Assembly (NCBI RefSeq): GCF_040149665.1
Contig: NZ_JBEFLP010000001.1
Location: 248,001 to 312,000 of the forward strand
Direction of reading: 5' to 3'
Length of the DNA: 64,000 nt
Origin: Sulfitobacter sp. HNIBRBA3233
GTDB taxonomy: Bacteria; Pseudomonadota; Alphaproteobacteria; Rhodobacterales; Rhodobacteraceae
The first letter of the stretch is position 1; each line of letters starts with the position of its first letter. Below, piece by piece: positions 55,841 through 64,000 of the stretch. The position numbers and the translations under genes were made by a program. Under the pieces are notes generated by a model. That model was not told where the DNA came from and made no database searches. It worked only from the letters and a program-made list of their open reading frames with translations.

Positions 55841-56752
55841 TCAGCCGCCGATCTTGGCTTTGCGCGCCTCGATCACCGACTCGTAGGTGTCGTGGCTGAC
55901 CGGCTGGAAGCCCAGCGTATCGCCCGCGGCCACCCCGTAGGCGCAATCCTGATCGCGCTCGTACAGGCCGTCGACCAGCGCGGTCATCTGTTCCTTCACC
56001 TGCGCGGGAAGGTCCTTGCGCAGCACGACGGGGCCTTCGGGAATGACTTTGGATTTCCAGATCTGCACCATGTCGTTCATATCGACGAGACCCGCATCAA
56101 CCGCCTTGCGCAGCGCGCCGGAGTTATAGCCGTCTTCCCAGTTGCCCTGCCCATCGGCCCATGTCACGCCGCCGTCGATATCGCCGTTGGCAACCGCGAC
56201 GATTGTCTGCTCGTGGCCGCCGGTGAATTTCACCTCGCCGAAGTAGTCGCCCGATTCCATCGACGCGCCGGTCTCTTGCGGGATTTCGATGGAGGGGATC
56301 AGGTAGCCGGAGGTCGAGTTCGGATCACCGAAGCCGAACACCTTGCCCTGCATGTCCTCGAGGCTGATGATCCCCGCGTCCTTGCGGGCAAAGCCGATCG
56401 AATGGTAGCCGAAGGATCCGTCGAGGTTGACCTTGACCAGAACCGGCTCGACCGCCTCTGGATCCTGAAGGAAGGTCGCGGCATAGGCCGAGGCGCCGAG
56501 CCACGCCATATCGAGTGTGCCGCCCAGCAGGCCCTGGATCACGCCGTTGTAGTCGGCGGGCGCGAAGAGCTTGACCGGCACGCCCAGTTCTTCGGAGGCA
56601 TAGTCCTGCAAGCAGCTGTAGCTGTTCATCCGGTCCTGTGCGTTCTCGCCGCCCAGGATCCCGATGCGGAATTCGTCGATCCCGTGGCCGTCCGCGATGG
56701 CGGCGGTGGACAGGGCGGTGGTGGCAAGTGCAAGTGCAATGGTCTTTTTCAT
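55841..56752 (-). CDS. phnD: Phosphonate ABC transporter substrate-binding protein
   Basis: A 303-residue periplasmic binding-protein precursor with a signal peptide (about 21 residues, ending TAAIA). Ligand-pocket features are FRIGILGGENAQDRM, DYNGVIQGLLGGTLDMAWLGASAYA and FGFGDPNSTSGYLIPS, as in PhnD. Binds phosphonates such as 2-aminoethylphosphonate or methylphosphonate; specificity is not readable. The ATG at 56752 starts the signal peptide; open frame upstream has no homology. Confidence 0.95.
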   Translation of the reverse strand: MKKTIALALATTALSTAAIADGHGIDEFRIGILGGENAQDRMNSYSCLQDYASEELGVPVKLFAPADYNGVIQGLLGGTLDMAWLGASAYAATFLQDPEAVEPVLVKVNLDGSFGYHSIGFARKDAGIISLEDMQGKVFGFGDPNSTSGYLIPSIEIPQETGASMESGDYFGEVKFTGGHEQTIVAVANGDIDGGVTWADGQGNWEDGYNSGALRKAVDAGLVDMNDMVQIWKSKVIPEGPVVLRKDLPAQVKEQMTALVDGLYERDQDCAYGVAAGDTLGFQPVSHDTYESVIEARKAKIGG

Positions 56753-56801
56753 CGGATACTCCATGGATGAATGGCCCGCGAAAACGCGGGGTAGGATGCG
56801 C

Positions 56802-57623
56802 TCAGACGAGCGCTTTGGCCTTGGCCATCTCGCGCTGGCCGCGGGCCAGCGTGTCGATCTGGGTAGATGTCGCGGCTTCGGAAAAATCCGCCCCCGCGCC
56901 ATAGATGTCGCGGGCCGCACCGGTGGTCAGCTGCGCGGGCGTGCCGTCAAAGACGACGCGCCCGTCGCGCATCCCGATCACGCGGTCGCAAAAGCTCCGT
57001 GCGGTATCGAGGGTGTGCAGGTTGGCCACGATCGTGCGCCCGTCTTCCTCGTGGATCGCGCGCAGGGCCTGCATCACGATCTGGGCGTTCATCGGGTCGA
57101 GACTGGCGATGGGTTCGTCCGCGAGAATGATCTTCGGGTCCTGCATCAGGGCGCGGGCAATCGCCACGCGCTGCTGCTGGCCGCCTGACAGTGCCTCGGC
57201 GCGTTTCGGGGCCTGTTCGGCAATGCCCAGACGGTCGAGGATTTCAATCGCGCGGTGGATGTCCGCCTGCAGGTAGAGGTTGAACATCGTCGCCAGCGTT
57301 GAGCGGCGGTTCAGCGTGCCGTGCAGCACGTTCGACACGACATCCATCCGTGGCACGAGGTTGAACTGCTGGAAGATCATCGCGCAGTCGGATTGCCAGG
57401 CGCGCCGGGCTGCGCCCTTCAGCCGCGTGATATCGCGGCCCTCGAACACGATGGATCCGTCGCTGGCATCGTTCAGCCGGTTCAGCATCCGCAGCAGCGT
57501 GGATTTTCCCGCGCCCGAGCGTCCGATGATGCCGATCATCATCGGCCGGTCCACCGTCAGGCTGACCGCATCGACAGCCGTGTTGGGACCGAATCTCTTG
57601 GTCAGTGATTTCAGTTCGAGCAT
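56802..57623 (-). CDS. phnC: Phosphonate ABC transporter ATP-binding protein
   Basis: The 273-residue ATPase of the phosphonate importer has Walker [14 protein letters not shown]-loop [13 protein letters not shown], signature [12 protein letters not shown], Walker [13 protein letters not shown] and switch NLHT. ATG 57623 follows AAGGGGGTG; a GTG two codons earlier lies inside that ribosome-binding site. First gene of phnCDEE. A phosphate-control region lies upstream (57672-57708). Confidence 0.95.
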   Translation of the reverse strand: MLELKSLTKRFGPNTAVDAVSLTVDRPMMIGIIGRSGAGKSTLLRMLNRLNDASDGSIVFEGRDITRLKGAARRAWQSDCAMIFQQFNLVPRMDVVSNVLHGTLNRRSTLATMFNLYLQADIHRAIEILDRLGIAEQAPKRAEALSGGQQQRVAIARALMQDPKIILADEPIASLDPMNAQIVMQALRAIHEEDGRTIVANLHTLDTARSFCDRVIGMRDGRVVFDGTPAQLTTGAARDIYGAGADFSEAATSTQIDTLARGQREMAKAKALV

Positions 57624-57671
57624 CTGCACCCCCTTGTTCGGGGGTTCGATACGCAGGCAGCGTAAAGGGAA

Positions 57672-57708
57672 TGCGAAGGATTTGAATCAGATTTGTGAAG
57701 CGTTTGAA
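57672..57708 (-). promoter_or_regulatory. Pho-box-like direct repeats upstream of phnC
   Basis: On the minus strand TTCAAACGCTTCACA (57708-57694) and TTCAAATCCTTCGCA (57686-57672) match in 12 of 15 positions and are exactly 22 bases apart, two helical turns, as in PhoB binding sites built from 11-base units. The central stretch CTTCACAAATCTGATTC (57700-57684) resembles the Pho-box pattern CTGTCAT-4-CTGTCAT with mismatches. Placement 49-85 bases upstream of phnC fits activation at low phosphate. Confidence 0.55.
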
Positions 57709-57743
57709 ACAACTCTGTGACAGCCCGCAGGCGCGGGCCTGTG

Positions 57744-59456
57744 TCACCGCTGGCTCAGGTCTTCCCATGCTTCGTATTGCGACAGGTACACACGCCCGTT
57801 CAGCTCATGCAGCAATTCGGTTGCGGACAGACGGTCCATCACCGGTCCCTTGACCTCGGACAGGTGCAGGCCCACGCCCATGTCGCGCAGCCGGTGGTTG
57901 ATCGCCTCTAGGCTTTCGAGCGCCGAGAAGTCGACCGCATTCACCGCCGAGAACATCAGCACCACGTGGCGCAATTCGGTGCCCTCGGCGACGCGTGTCT
58001 GGATCAGGTCCTCCAGCGTACGGGCATTCGCGAAATAGAGGCTTTCATCCACCCGCAGTGTCACGATGCGCGGATCGGTCAGAACCTCGTGCCGGTGGAT
58101 GTTGCGAAAGTGCTGGGTGCCGGGCACCAGCCCCACCTCGGCCACATGCGGGCGCGATGTCTTGAACAGATGCAGCAGCACCGATGTGCCCACACCGGCG
58201 GCCACGCCGACCTCGACGCCAAGGCCGAGGGTCAGCAGGGCGGTGATCGCCACCGCGCTGAAATCGGACCGCGCGTAGCGCCATGTCCGCGTGAATATCG
58301 AAAGGTCGACAAGGCTCAGCACCGCGACGATGATCGTTGCCGCCAGCGTGGCATTGGGCAGGTAATAGACCAGCGGGGTCAGCGCCAGCGCCGCAAGGGC
58401 CAGCCCGATTGCCGTGAAGATCCCCGCCGCCGGCGTTTCGGCCCCTGCATCGAAATTCACCACCGACCGCGAGAACCCTCCGGTCACCGGAAAGCCGCCC
58501 GTGAACGCCGCCCCGAGGTTCGCGGCACCCAGACCCACAAGCTCCTGATCGGGGTTGAGCCGCTGGCGTCTCTTGGCGGCAAGGGTCTGGGCCACTGACA
58601 CGGATTCGACGAAACCGATGACCGAGATCAGGATCGCAGGGCCGATGAGCGCGCGCAGAAGATCGACCTCAAACCCCGGCATCGTCAGCGGGGGCAGGCT
58701 GCGCGGGACCTCGCCCACCACACGCACACCGGCATCCGCAAGGCCAAGACCCCAGACCGCCAGCGTGGTCGCGACAACCCCCAGCGCCGGACCGGCCTTG
58801 GCCCCGAACTCCGCCGCACCGGCAGAAAGGCCGATGCGCACCAGCAACGGCCTGAGCCGGCCGCGCACCCAGAAGAGAAACAGCAGCGTCAAGCTTCCTA
58901 GCAGGGCGGTGACCCCGTTGGTCTGTGCCAGTCCCGCCCAGAGCGATACCGCCATCTCGGGCAGCGTGTGGCCCTGCGCATCAATCCCCAGAATATGCTT
59001 CAGCTGGCTTGCCGCGATCAGCAGGCCGGACGCTGTAATGAAGCCCGCGATCACCGGGTGGCTGAGAAAATTGGCGAGAAATCCGAGCCGGAGCAGCCCC
59101 ATCAGCACCAGAAAGCCGCCCGACAGGAACGCCAGCGTCAGCGCAGCGGTGGCGTAATCTGCCGTGCCTTGCGCCGCGATCTTTCCGATGGCCGATGCGG
59201 TCAGCAAGGACACCACGGCGACCGGCCCCACAGCCAGCGCTCGCGACGAGCCGAAAATCGCGTAGAGTATGATCGGCACGATCGAGGCGTAGATCCCCGC
59301 CTCGGCGGGCAGCCCGGCCAGCATGGCATAGGCCAGCGATTGCGGGATCAGCATGACCGTCACGATCACCGCGGCAGTCAGATCGTTTGCAAGGGTCGCC
59401 CTGTCGTAGCGGCGGCCCCAGTCGAGGATCGGGATATAGCGGCTGAGATGCGTCAT
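57744..59456 (-). CDS. SulP family inorganic anion transporter
   Basis: A 570-residue membrane protein: a SulP (SLC26-like) transport domain with 12-14 helices (about residues 20-430, with IVPIILYAIFGSSRALAVGPVAVVSLLTASAIG) and a cytoplasmic C-terminal STAS domain (about 445-560, VTLRVDESLYFANARTLEDLI). Members carry sulfate, bicarbonate or C4-dicarboxylate. No adjacent carbonic anhydrase or sulfate gene points to one of these. The 3' end forms an imperfect GC hairpin overlapping the stop (CAGGCCCGC / GCGGGCTG). Same strand as phnC, 120 bases apart. Confidence 0.92.
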   Translation of the reverse strand: MTHLSRYIPILDWGRRYDRATLANDLTAAVIVTVMLIPQSLAYAMLAGLPAEAGIYASIVPIILYAIFGSSRALAVGPVAVVSLLTASAIGKIAAQGTADYATAALTLAFLSGGFLVLMGLLRLGFLANFLSHPVIAGFITASGLLIAASQLKHILGIDAQGHTLPEMAVSLWAGLAQTNGVTALLGSLTLLFLFWVRGRLRPLLVRIGLSAGAAEFGAKAGPALGVVATTLAVWGLGLADAGVRVVGEVPRSLPPLTMPGFEVDLLRALIGPAILISVIGFVESVSVAQTLAAKRRQRLNPDQELVGLGAANLGAAFTGGFPVTGGFSRSVVNFDAGAETPAAGIFTAIGLALAALALTPLVYYLPNATLAATIIVAVLSLVDLSIFTRTWRYARSDFSAVAITALLTLGLGVEVGVAAGVGTSVLLHLFKTSRPHVAEVGLVPGTQHFRNIHRHEVLTDPRIVTLRVDESLYFANARTLEDLIQTRVAEGTELRHVVLMFSAVNAVDFSALESLEAINHRLRDMGVGLHLSEVKGPVMDRLSATELLHELNGRVYLSQYEAWEDLSQR

Positions 59457-59582
59457 GATCGGGCTTTGCCTGTTCCGGAAATCTGTTCTGCCCTCAAGGG
59501 ACAGCCACGCGCCGCACCCGCCTTCTTGCGAAAGCGGGCCGGTGCCATGGAACCGCTATATGATCCGGCAGCGGGATCTGAC

Positions 59583-59597
59583 GGTGACAATGTCACC
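59583..59597. promoter_or_regulatory. 15-base palindrome upstream of sulP
   Basis: GGTGAC-AAT-GTCACC, a perfect inverted repeat, lies 127 bases upstream of the SulP gene in the 188-base gap after the enoyl-CoA hydratase gene. It could bind a dimeric regulator or form a hairpin. No regulator gene is adjacent. Confidence 0.4.
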
Positions 59598-59644
59598 CAG
59601 CCGCGCGAAATCGCGCGGATTGCCTGCAGGAAACGGTAAGGGGC

Positions 59645-60436
59645 CTAGCGCCCGGTAAAGCTCGGCTTGCGGCCCTCGGCGAAGGCATGAACCGCTTCCT
59701 GATGGTCCGCACTTGCGTTCGCGGTGTCCTCCATTGCGAGGCAGGCGTCCATGATCGAGGTGGCCAATTGCTTCAGCCCGATGTTGATCGACACTTTGGT
59801 GGTGCGGATGGCGACGCCCGCGCCGCTTGCCAGCCGCGCGGCAAAGGCGTCCACCGCGGAATCGAGATCGGCGGCGGGCAGGGCGTGGTTGATCAGACCG
59901 ATGCGGGCCGCCTCGGTCGCGTTCATCAGATCACCGGTCATCAGGTATTCCTTGGCCCGCGCGTAGCCGATCAGTTGCGGCCAGATCACGGCCCCGCCAT
60001 CCCCTGCGGTCAGCCCCACGCTGACGTGCGGGTCGCCGATGCGCGCCTCGTCCGAGGCAAAGATCACGTCACAGAACAGCGCCATCGTCGCCCCAAACCC
60101 TGTCGCGTGGCCGTTGAGTTTCGCGATCACCGGTTTTTCGCAATCGAGCAGCGCGTTGATGATCCGCTTCGCCTCGCGCGCGGTCTGACCGAAGCCGGTG
60201 TCGATCATCTCCTGCATCCACTTGATGTCGCCGCCGGAGGAAAACGCGCGCCCCGCGCCGGTCAACACCACCACGTCCGAATGCGGATCGTCGGCGGCGT
60301 CGTGGAAAACCGTGCACAGTTCGCGGTGCATCTGCTTGTCCACCGCGTTGAGGGTGTCGGGACGGTTCAGCGTCAGCGTGAGGATGCGCCCCTCGCGGCT
60401 GGCCTTGATGGTTTTATAGGCGGGAAAATCGGTCAA
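59645..60436 (-). CDS. Enoyl-CoA hydratase/isomerase family protein
   Basis: The 263-residue crotonase-fold protein has the oxyanion-hole strand LTGAGRAFSSGGDIKWM and the second turn HATGFGATMALFCDVIFASDEARIGDPHVSVGLTAGDGGAVIWPQLIGYARA. One of the two usual hydratase glutamates is replaced in this region (DPHVSVGLTAGDGG), so isomerase or another crotonase activity is possible. Coupled to the hydrolase gene upstream by four bases. Confidence 0.9.
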   Translation of the reverse strand: MTDFPAYKTIKASREGRILTLTLNRPDTLNAVDKQMHRELCTVFHDAADDPHSDVVVLTGAGRAFSSGGDIKWMQEMIDTGFGQTAREAKRIINALLDCEKPVIAKLNGHATGFGATMALFCDVIFASDEARIGDPHVSVGLTAGDGGAVIWPQLIGYARAKEYLMTGDLMNATEAARIGLINHALPAADLDSAVDAFAARLASGAGVAIRTTKVSINIGLKQLATSIMDACLAMEDTANASADHQEAVHAFAEGRKPSFTGR

Positions 60437-61341
60437 CGTGGGGGCTCCTCAAAAAGCGCGTCGCGGATGTCGCGGCCCATGGCGTGCAGCGCGGTCCGGG
60501 CAACGGGTGTGATATGCGGCAAAGAGATGAAGGCGTGGATCATGCCGGGATATGTGCGCCGCTTGGCCTGCACACCGCTGTCGCGCAGTCGATTGAACAG
60601 GTCCTCGCCCTCGTCGTGCAGGATGTCACATTCGGCCAGCCCGATGCTGGTCGGGGGCAGGGCAGACAGATCCGCCTCCAGCAGCGCGGGGAGGTTTTTG
60701 CCCGCGCGGTAACAGTCCCAGAACCACAGCATCCCCTCGCGGGTCAACAGATGGTCCTGCGCGAACGCCTGTTGTGACGCGCTTGCACAGGCGGGATCGA
60801 GGGGGGGATAGAAGAGGGCAAGATGCCGGACCGGAACCGCGCTCTGCAATGCGGTTGCGAGGGCCAGATGCGCCCCCGAACTGTCCCCGGCAAGCGAGAT
60901 GCCCGGCCCGAGATCCAGATCACCCGCATGCGCGGCGACCCAGTCCAGAACCGCAAGGCAATCTTCGAGAGCCGCGGGGTAGGGCGCCTCGGGCGACAGC
61001 CGGTAGGCGACGGAGAGAACCGCACAGCCCGAAGAGACGGCAAGCGACCGGCAGACGCTGTCGTGACTGTCGAGGCTGCCCCAGACCCATCCGCCACCGT
61101 GGAAGAACACCACAACGGGCTGGCCGTCTGTCCCCTCCGGTCGGTAGAGGCGGCAGGCGATCGCGCCCTGCGCCGCTGGCACGGCGATATCGCTGACACT
61201 GTGGACGGGTTCCTTCGGGGCGGCGGCCAGTCGCGCATCCGCCGCGGCGCGCGCGTAATCGAGCGGCACGCTCTGCGGCAGAGGGCGCACATGGTTGCGC
61301 GGATCGGCGAGCAATTCGGCAAAGCAGGGGTCTACGGTCAT
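60433..61341 (-). CDS. Alpha/beta hydrolase, hormone-sensitive-lipase family
   Basis: A 302-residue esterase of the HSL (family IV) type: the oxyanion motif HGGG (81-84) and nucleophile GDSSG (Ser154) are clear, and the C-terminal His is in GMIHAFISLPH with the acid about 30 residues earlier (HDEGEDL). Probably hydrolyses a small ester. First gene of a two-gene minus-strand unit with the enoyl-CoA hydratase; divergent from the acyl-CoA ligase. Confidence 0.9.
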   Translation of the reverse strand: MTVDPCFAELLADPRNHVRPLPQSVPLDYARAAADARLAAAPKEPVHSVSDIAVPAAQGAIACRLYRPEGTDGQPVVVFFHGGGWVWGSLDSHDSVCRSLAVSSGCAVLSVAYRLSPEAPYPAALEDCLAVLDWVAAHAGDLDLGPGISLAGDSSGAHLALATALQSAVPVRHLALFYPPLDPACASASQQAFAQDHLLTREGMLWFWDCYRAGKNLPALLEADLSALPPTSIGLAECDILHDEGEDLFNRLRDSGVQAKRRTYPGMIHAFISLPHITPVARTALHAMGRDIRDALFEEPPR

Positions 61342-61505
61342 CTGGTCCTCTGTGCGGCGTGTCCGTGTCGGTGCAGCGAAATAATACGCACCAGTAGGTT
61401 TTTCTTGCTTACGGGAAGGCTAGCTGGCAAACTGCTCGCTGTAAAGCGTTTCGCGGCCAACAGGTCAGCGGCCGGCGCGAATGGCCGGACGGGAGGGGCA
61501 AGGAT

Positions 61506-63206
61506 ATGAAAACCGCCAAGGAGCGCCGCACGGCGCTGGTCAGACGTCTGCCGGAATGGACGCCGCGCTGCCTGCACGAAGTGCTCGACGAGGCCGCCCG
61601 CGAATTCCCGGACCGTGATTATGTCATCGGTGAAACGGGCACCCAAACCTATGCCGAAGTCGCGCAGCGGTCGCGGGCCATCGCGGGTGCGCTGAAGGCG
61701 CTGGGCGTCGGGAAGGGCGAACACGTGGCTGTCATCATGGCCAACTTCACCGAGTTCGTGGCTTTGAAATACGCAATCTCGCGGGTGGGGGCGGTTTGTG
61801 TGCCGATCAATTTCCTCAATCGCCGCGACGAAATCGGCTATGTGCTGCGCCAGTCCGACGCGGTTTTTCTGGTCACGATGGACCGGTTTCGCGACCTTGA
61901 CTACCTTGCGGCACTCGACGATCTGGCGCCGGGCTGGGCGGGGGAGGGGGGCGGTGCGGCCTTTCCGAAGCTGCGTCAGGTCGTGGTGATGCCGACGGGG
62001 GATGACCATGTGCCCACGGGCGCGATGCACTTCGACCAGTTGCAGGGCGCATATGCCCCCTACGACGGGGAGGCGGGCCGTGACCCCGACGCCGTCAGCG
62101 ATATCATCTACACCTCGGGCACCACCGGATCGCCCAAGGGTGTCCTGATGACCCATGAAATGCTGCTGCGCGCGGCCTTCGGAAGTGTCTATGCCCGTGC
62201 GTTCGATGACGGTTGGCGGGTGACGTTCTCGCTCCCGATGTACCATGTCTACGGCTATGTCGAGGGGATGCTGACGGTGCCCTTCGTGGGCGGCGCGATC
62301 ATTCCCCAGCGCGTTTTCGATCCCGTCGCGACGCTCGATGCGATCGACCGGCACAGGGCGGATGATGTGCTTCTGGTGCCGACGATGACCGTGCCGATCC
62401 TCGACGTGTTGCGGGATGCGCCGCGCCCGCTCGACAGTCTGCGCGCGGTCATATCTTCGGGGCAACGGTCGCCCGCATGGATCTGGGACGACATCGACGC
62501 GCTGCTGACACCGCAGGAGGTGACAACCGGTTACGGCATGACCGAGGTCACCGCGACAATGTCGATGACCCGCCCCGAAGACCCCAGGCAAAGGCGCACC
62601 TCGACCAATGGCCGGATGCGCGATGTGGGCCCTGCGGGGGATCCCGACACTGGACGGCTGGCGGAGTTTCGGATCACCGACCCCGAAACCGGTCAGGCGG
62701 TGCCCGATGGCAGTGTCGGTGAAATCATGGCGCGTGGGCTCTGCGTGACCGCCGGCTACTACAACAAACCCGAAGAGACCGAGGCCGCTTTCGACAGTGA
62801 CGGCTGGCTGCACACCGGCGATCTGGGGCAGTTCGACGAGAACGGATATCTGCTGCTGGTCGGGCGTCTCAAGGAAACCTACCGCTGCGGGGGCGAACAG
62901 GTGATGCCGACCGAGATCGAGGATCTGCTTGTCACCCATCCCGCCGTTCTGCAGGCGCATGTGGTGCCGGTGCCCGATGCCCGCATGGGCGAGGCGGGGG
63001 CCGCCTATGTCGTGCTGCGCGACACGCCGAAAATCACGCCGGAGGAACTTCTCGCGCTCTGCCGCGAGCGTCTGGCCCGCTTCAAAGTGCCCAAATACAT
63101 GCTGCCCATACCCGCCGCAGAGCTGCCCACGACGCCGTCGGGGCGGGCGCGCAAATTCCTGCTGACCCAGCGCGCGATTGCCGAGCTGGACCTGAGCGAC
63201 CAATGA
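61506..63206 (+). CDS. AMP-dependent acyl-CoA synthetase/ligase
   Basis: A 566-residue class I adenylate-forming enzyme, resembling cyclohexanecarboxylate- or fatty-acid-CoA ligases. Motifs: IIYTSGTTGSPKGVLM, TTGYGMTEVTATMSM, GWLHTGDLGQFDENGYLLLVGRLKE and CGGEQVMPTEIE. At the C-terminus the usual catalytic lysine position (SGK) is Arg547 in PSGRARKFLL, with Lys550 three residues on. The substrate is unknown, but neighbours (hydratase, hydrolase, two hotdog proteins) suggest carboxylic-acid degradation. The ATG follows GGGAGGGG, and the stop overlaps the alternative start of the next gene. Confidence 0.9.
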   Translation: MKTAKERRTALVRRLPEWTPRCLHEVLDEAAREFPDRDYVIGETGTQTYAEVAQRSRAIAGALKALGVGKGEHVAVIMANFTEFVALKYAISRVGAVCVPINFLNRRDEIGYVLRQSDAVFLVTMDRFRDLDYLAALDDLAPGWAGEGGGAAFPKLRQVVVMPTGDDHVPTGAMHFDQLQGAYAPYDGEAGRDPDAVSDIIYTSGTTGSPKGVLMTHEMLLRAAFGSVYARAFDDGWRVTFSLPMYHVYGYVEGMLTVPFVGGAIIPQRVFDPVATLDAIDRHRADDVLLVPTMTVPILDVLRDAPRPLDSLRAVISSGQRSPAWIWDDIDALLTPQEVTTGYGMTEVTATMSMTRPEDPRQRRTSTNGRMRDVGPAGDPDTGRLAEFRITDPETGQAVPDGSVGEIMARGLCVTAGYYNKPEETEAAFDSDGWLHTGDLGQFDENGYLLLVGRLKETYRCGGEQVMPTEIEDLLVTHPAVLQAHVVPVPDARMGEAGAAYVVLRDTPKITPEELLALCRERLARFKVPKYMLPIPAAELPTTPSGRARKFLLTQRAIAELDLSDQ

Positions 63207-63223
63207 CAAAAGGAAAGAGACCG

Positions 63224-63649
63224 ATGTCCGATACCCTGCGCATCACCCGTGACACACCGATCGGCTTCGAGCTGATCGGGGTGAAGAAGAAGGCGGCGAT
63301 CCAGCTCATGGGGTCGCGCCTGTGGGGGCGGTTCAATCCCAACCACTGGGATCCGGTCTATGCCGCCGAGACCGGCCTCGATGCGCCGATCCAGACCGGC
63401 GAGATGTCATCGGCCTATCTCGCCGAGATGTGCGTAAACTATTTCGGGCCAACGGTTTTTACCGGCGCGCGGATGCAGTGCAAATACGTCGCCTCCACCT
63501 ACGCCAACGAGGTGATCTCGACCCACGGTATCGTGCGCGAAAAGACACCGAAGGGGGACGGGTTCCGCTTCAAGGTCGAATTCTGGGCGCAGAACGAGAA
63601 CGAGCAAAAGAAAACCATCGGCTTCATCGAAGCCGACGTCGACGTCTGA
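63224..63649 (+). CDS. MaoC-like hotdog-fold protein
   Basis: A 141-residue hotdog-fold protein resembling one half of a MaoC-type enoyl-CoA hydratase. The hydratase-2 pattern is seen as NPNHWDPVYAAETGLDAPIQTG, with His41 and Asp43 at the catalytic positions. ATG 63224 follows AGGAAAGAG; an ATG at 63203 overlaps the ligase stop but has no ribosome-binding site. It precedes another hotdog-like gene, so the two may form a heterodimer like the paired MaoC subunits of steroid degradation. Confidence 0.82.
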   Translation: MSDTLRITRDTPIGFELIGVKKKAAIQLMGSRLWGRFNPNHWDPVYAAETGLDAPIQTGEMSSAYLAEMCVNYFGPTVFTGARMQCKYVASTYANEVISTHGIVREKTPKGDGFRFKVEFWAQNENEQKKTIGFIEADVDV

Positions 63650-63665
63650 CCGGAGGATGACAAAC

Positions 63666-64000
63666 ATGACCCCAAGCCCCGCAACCGATGACCTGCGTCC
63701 GATGACACAGGTCCAGATCGACCAGGAACGTGCCTTCGTCAAAAGCCTCGAGGAGGAATGCGAAACCTACTGGGACATGGTGAGCATCGGCGACGTGCTG
63801 TCGCGCGATCTGGAAGTGACGCCGGAACTGGTGATTCTCTACGCGGACGCGGTCGAGGATTATAATCCTTGGTACGAAGGCTGGCGCATGAATGAATGGC
63901 GCATCAAGGGCAGCTCTCCGTTCGGCGCGGCCATCGTGCCGCCGCTGATGATCTCGCATTTCGTGCTGTCCGTGCAATTCGACCATACCAAGCCTTTCGC
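63666..64000 (+). CDS. MaoC-like N-terminal domain protein, cut by window edge
   Basis: An open frame begins with ATG 63666, nine bases after GGAGG, and runs off the window (111 codons visible). The segment LYADAVEDYNPWYEGWR and FGAAIVPPLMISHFVLSV matches the MaoC-like dehydratase N-terminal domain (hotdog), probably the partner of the preceding protein. Catalytic residues cannot be judged from the truncated piece. Belongs to the acyl-CoA module that starts at 61506. Confidence 0.75.
   Translation, partial: MTPSPATDDLRPMTQVQIDQERAFVKSLEEECETYWDMVSIGDVLSRDLEVTPELVILYADAVEDYNPWYEGWRMNEWRIKGSSPFGAAIVPPLMISHFVLSVQFDHTKPF

Noticed and set aside
61338..63209. 623-codon open frame antisense to the acyl-CoA ligase
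   Set aside because: Shadow of a complete adenylating enzyme; no protein family character.

Overview
The window looks like a chromosomal segment of a marine-type alphaproteobacterium of the Rhodobacteraceae (Roseobacter group). The reasons are the GC-rich, densely packed coding, the TRAP transporter, the split Phn C-P lyase locus with its DUF1045 and hexapeptide-transferase companions, and the overall style of the proteins. The genus call is inference from protein character, not from a search. There is no integrase, transposase, phage gene, CRISPR array or rRNA. One tRNA gene (Leu, anticodon GAG) is present.

Layout. 1-5.5 kb: a truncated membrane-protein gene, ctaD (cytochrome c oxidase subunit I), a PAS histidine kinase coupled to a single-domain response regulator, lipB and a DsbA/FrnE-type oxidoreductase. 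5.7-7.7 kb: tRNA-Leu followed by a visibly AT-richer asparagine-synthetase-like gene. 7.8-18 kb: an FAD monooxygenase, the outer-membrane assembly pair tamA-tamB (TamB has a block of about 60-residue tandem repeats), a flavin reductase and acsA. 18.5-21.7 kb: a dctPQM TRAP transporter. 21.7-33 kb: an AI-2E-type permease, then a divergent catabolic module. On the minus strand a MarR-type regulator, a creatininase-family amidohydrolase, a ketopantoate-reductase-like enzyme, an SDR and an M20 peptidase follow one another with four-base overlaps. On the plus strand is a complete peptide-type ABC importer. Two copies of a palindrome lie between the two arms. 33-36.8 kb: an SbcD/YhaO-like nuclease and an SbcC/YhaN-like ATPase. 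37-42.5 kb: the urease operon ureDAB-x-y-CEFG, with two unrelated small genes between ureB and ureC, then a second PAS histidine kinase.

44.2-57.6 kb: a phosphonate uptake and C-P lyase locus. Minus-strand phnGHIJKLN, phnM and phnCDEE plus a hexapeptide transferase are interspersed with plus-strand phnF, a membrane-anchored cNMP-binding-fold protein, a 2H-phosphoesterase-like DUF1045 protein and a small Gly-rich membrane peptide. Uptake (PhnCDE) feeds ribosyl-triphosphate transfer (PhnGHIL), pyrophosphate release (PhnM), C-P cleavage (PhnJ, PhnK) and PRPP recycling (PhnN). phnP is not in the window, and the DUF1045 protein carries the motifs expected of a substitute cyclic phosphodiesterase. 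57.7-64 kb: a SulP anion transporter and an acyl-CoA module (enoyl-CoA hydratase, HSL-type hydrolase, acyl-CoA ligase, two MaoC-like hotdog proteins, the last truncated).

Several loci are nutrient scavenging systems: organic N (urease, peptide-like importer with amidohydrolases), organic P (C-P lyase) and organic acids (TRAP, acsA). Five convergent gene pairs overlap at their 3' ends. The best candidates for undescribed biology are the MarR-controlled divergon (22.9-33 kb), the DUF1045, small Gly-rich peptide and long-PhnE features of the phn locus, and the repeat block in TamB.
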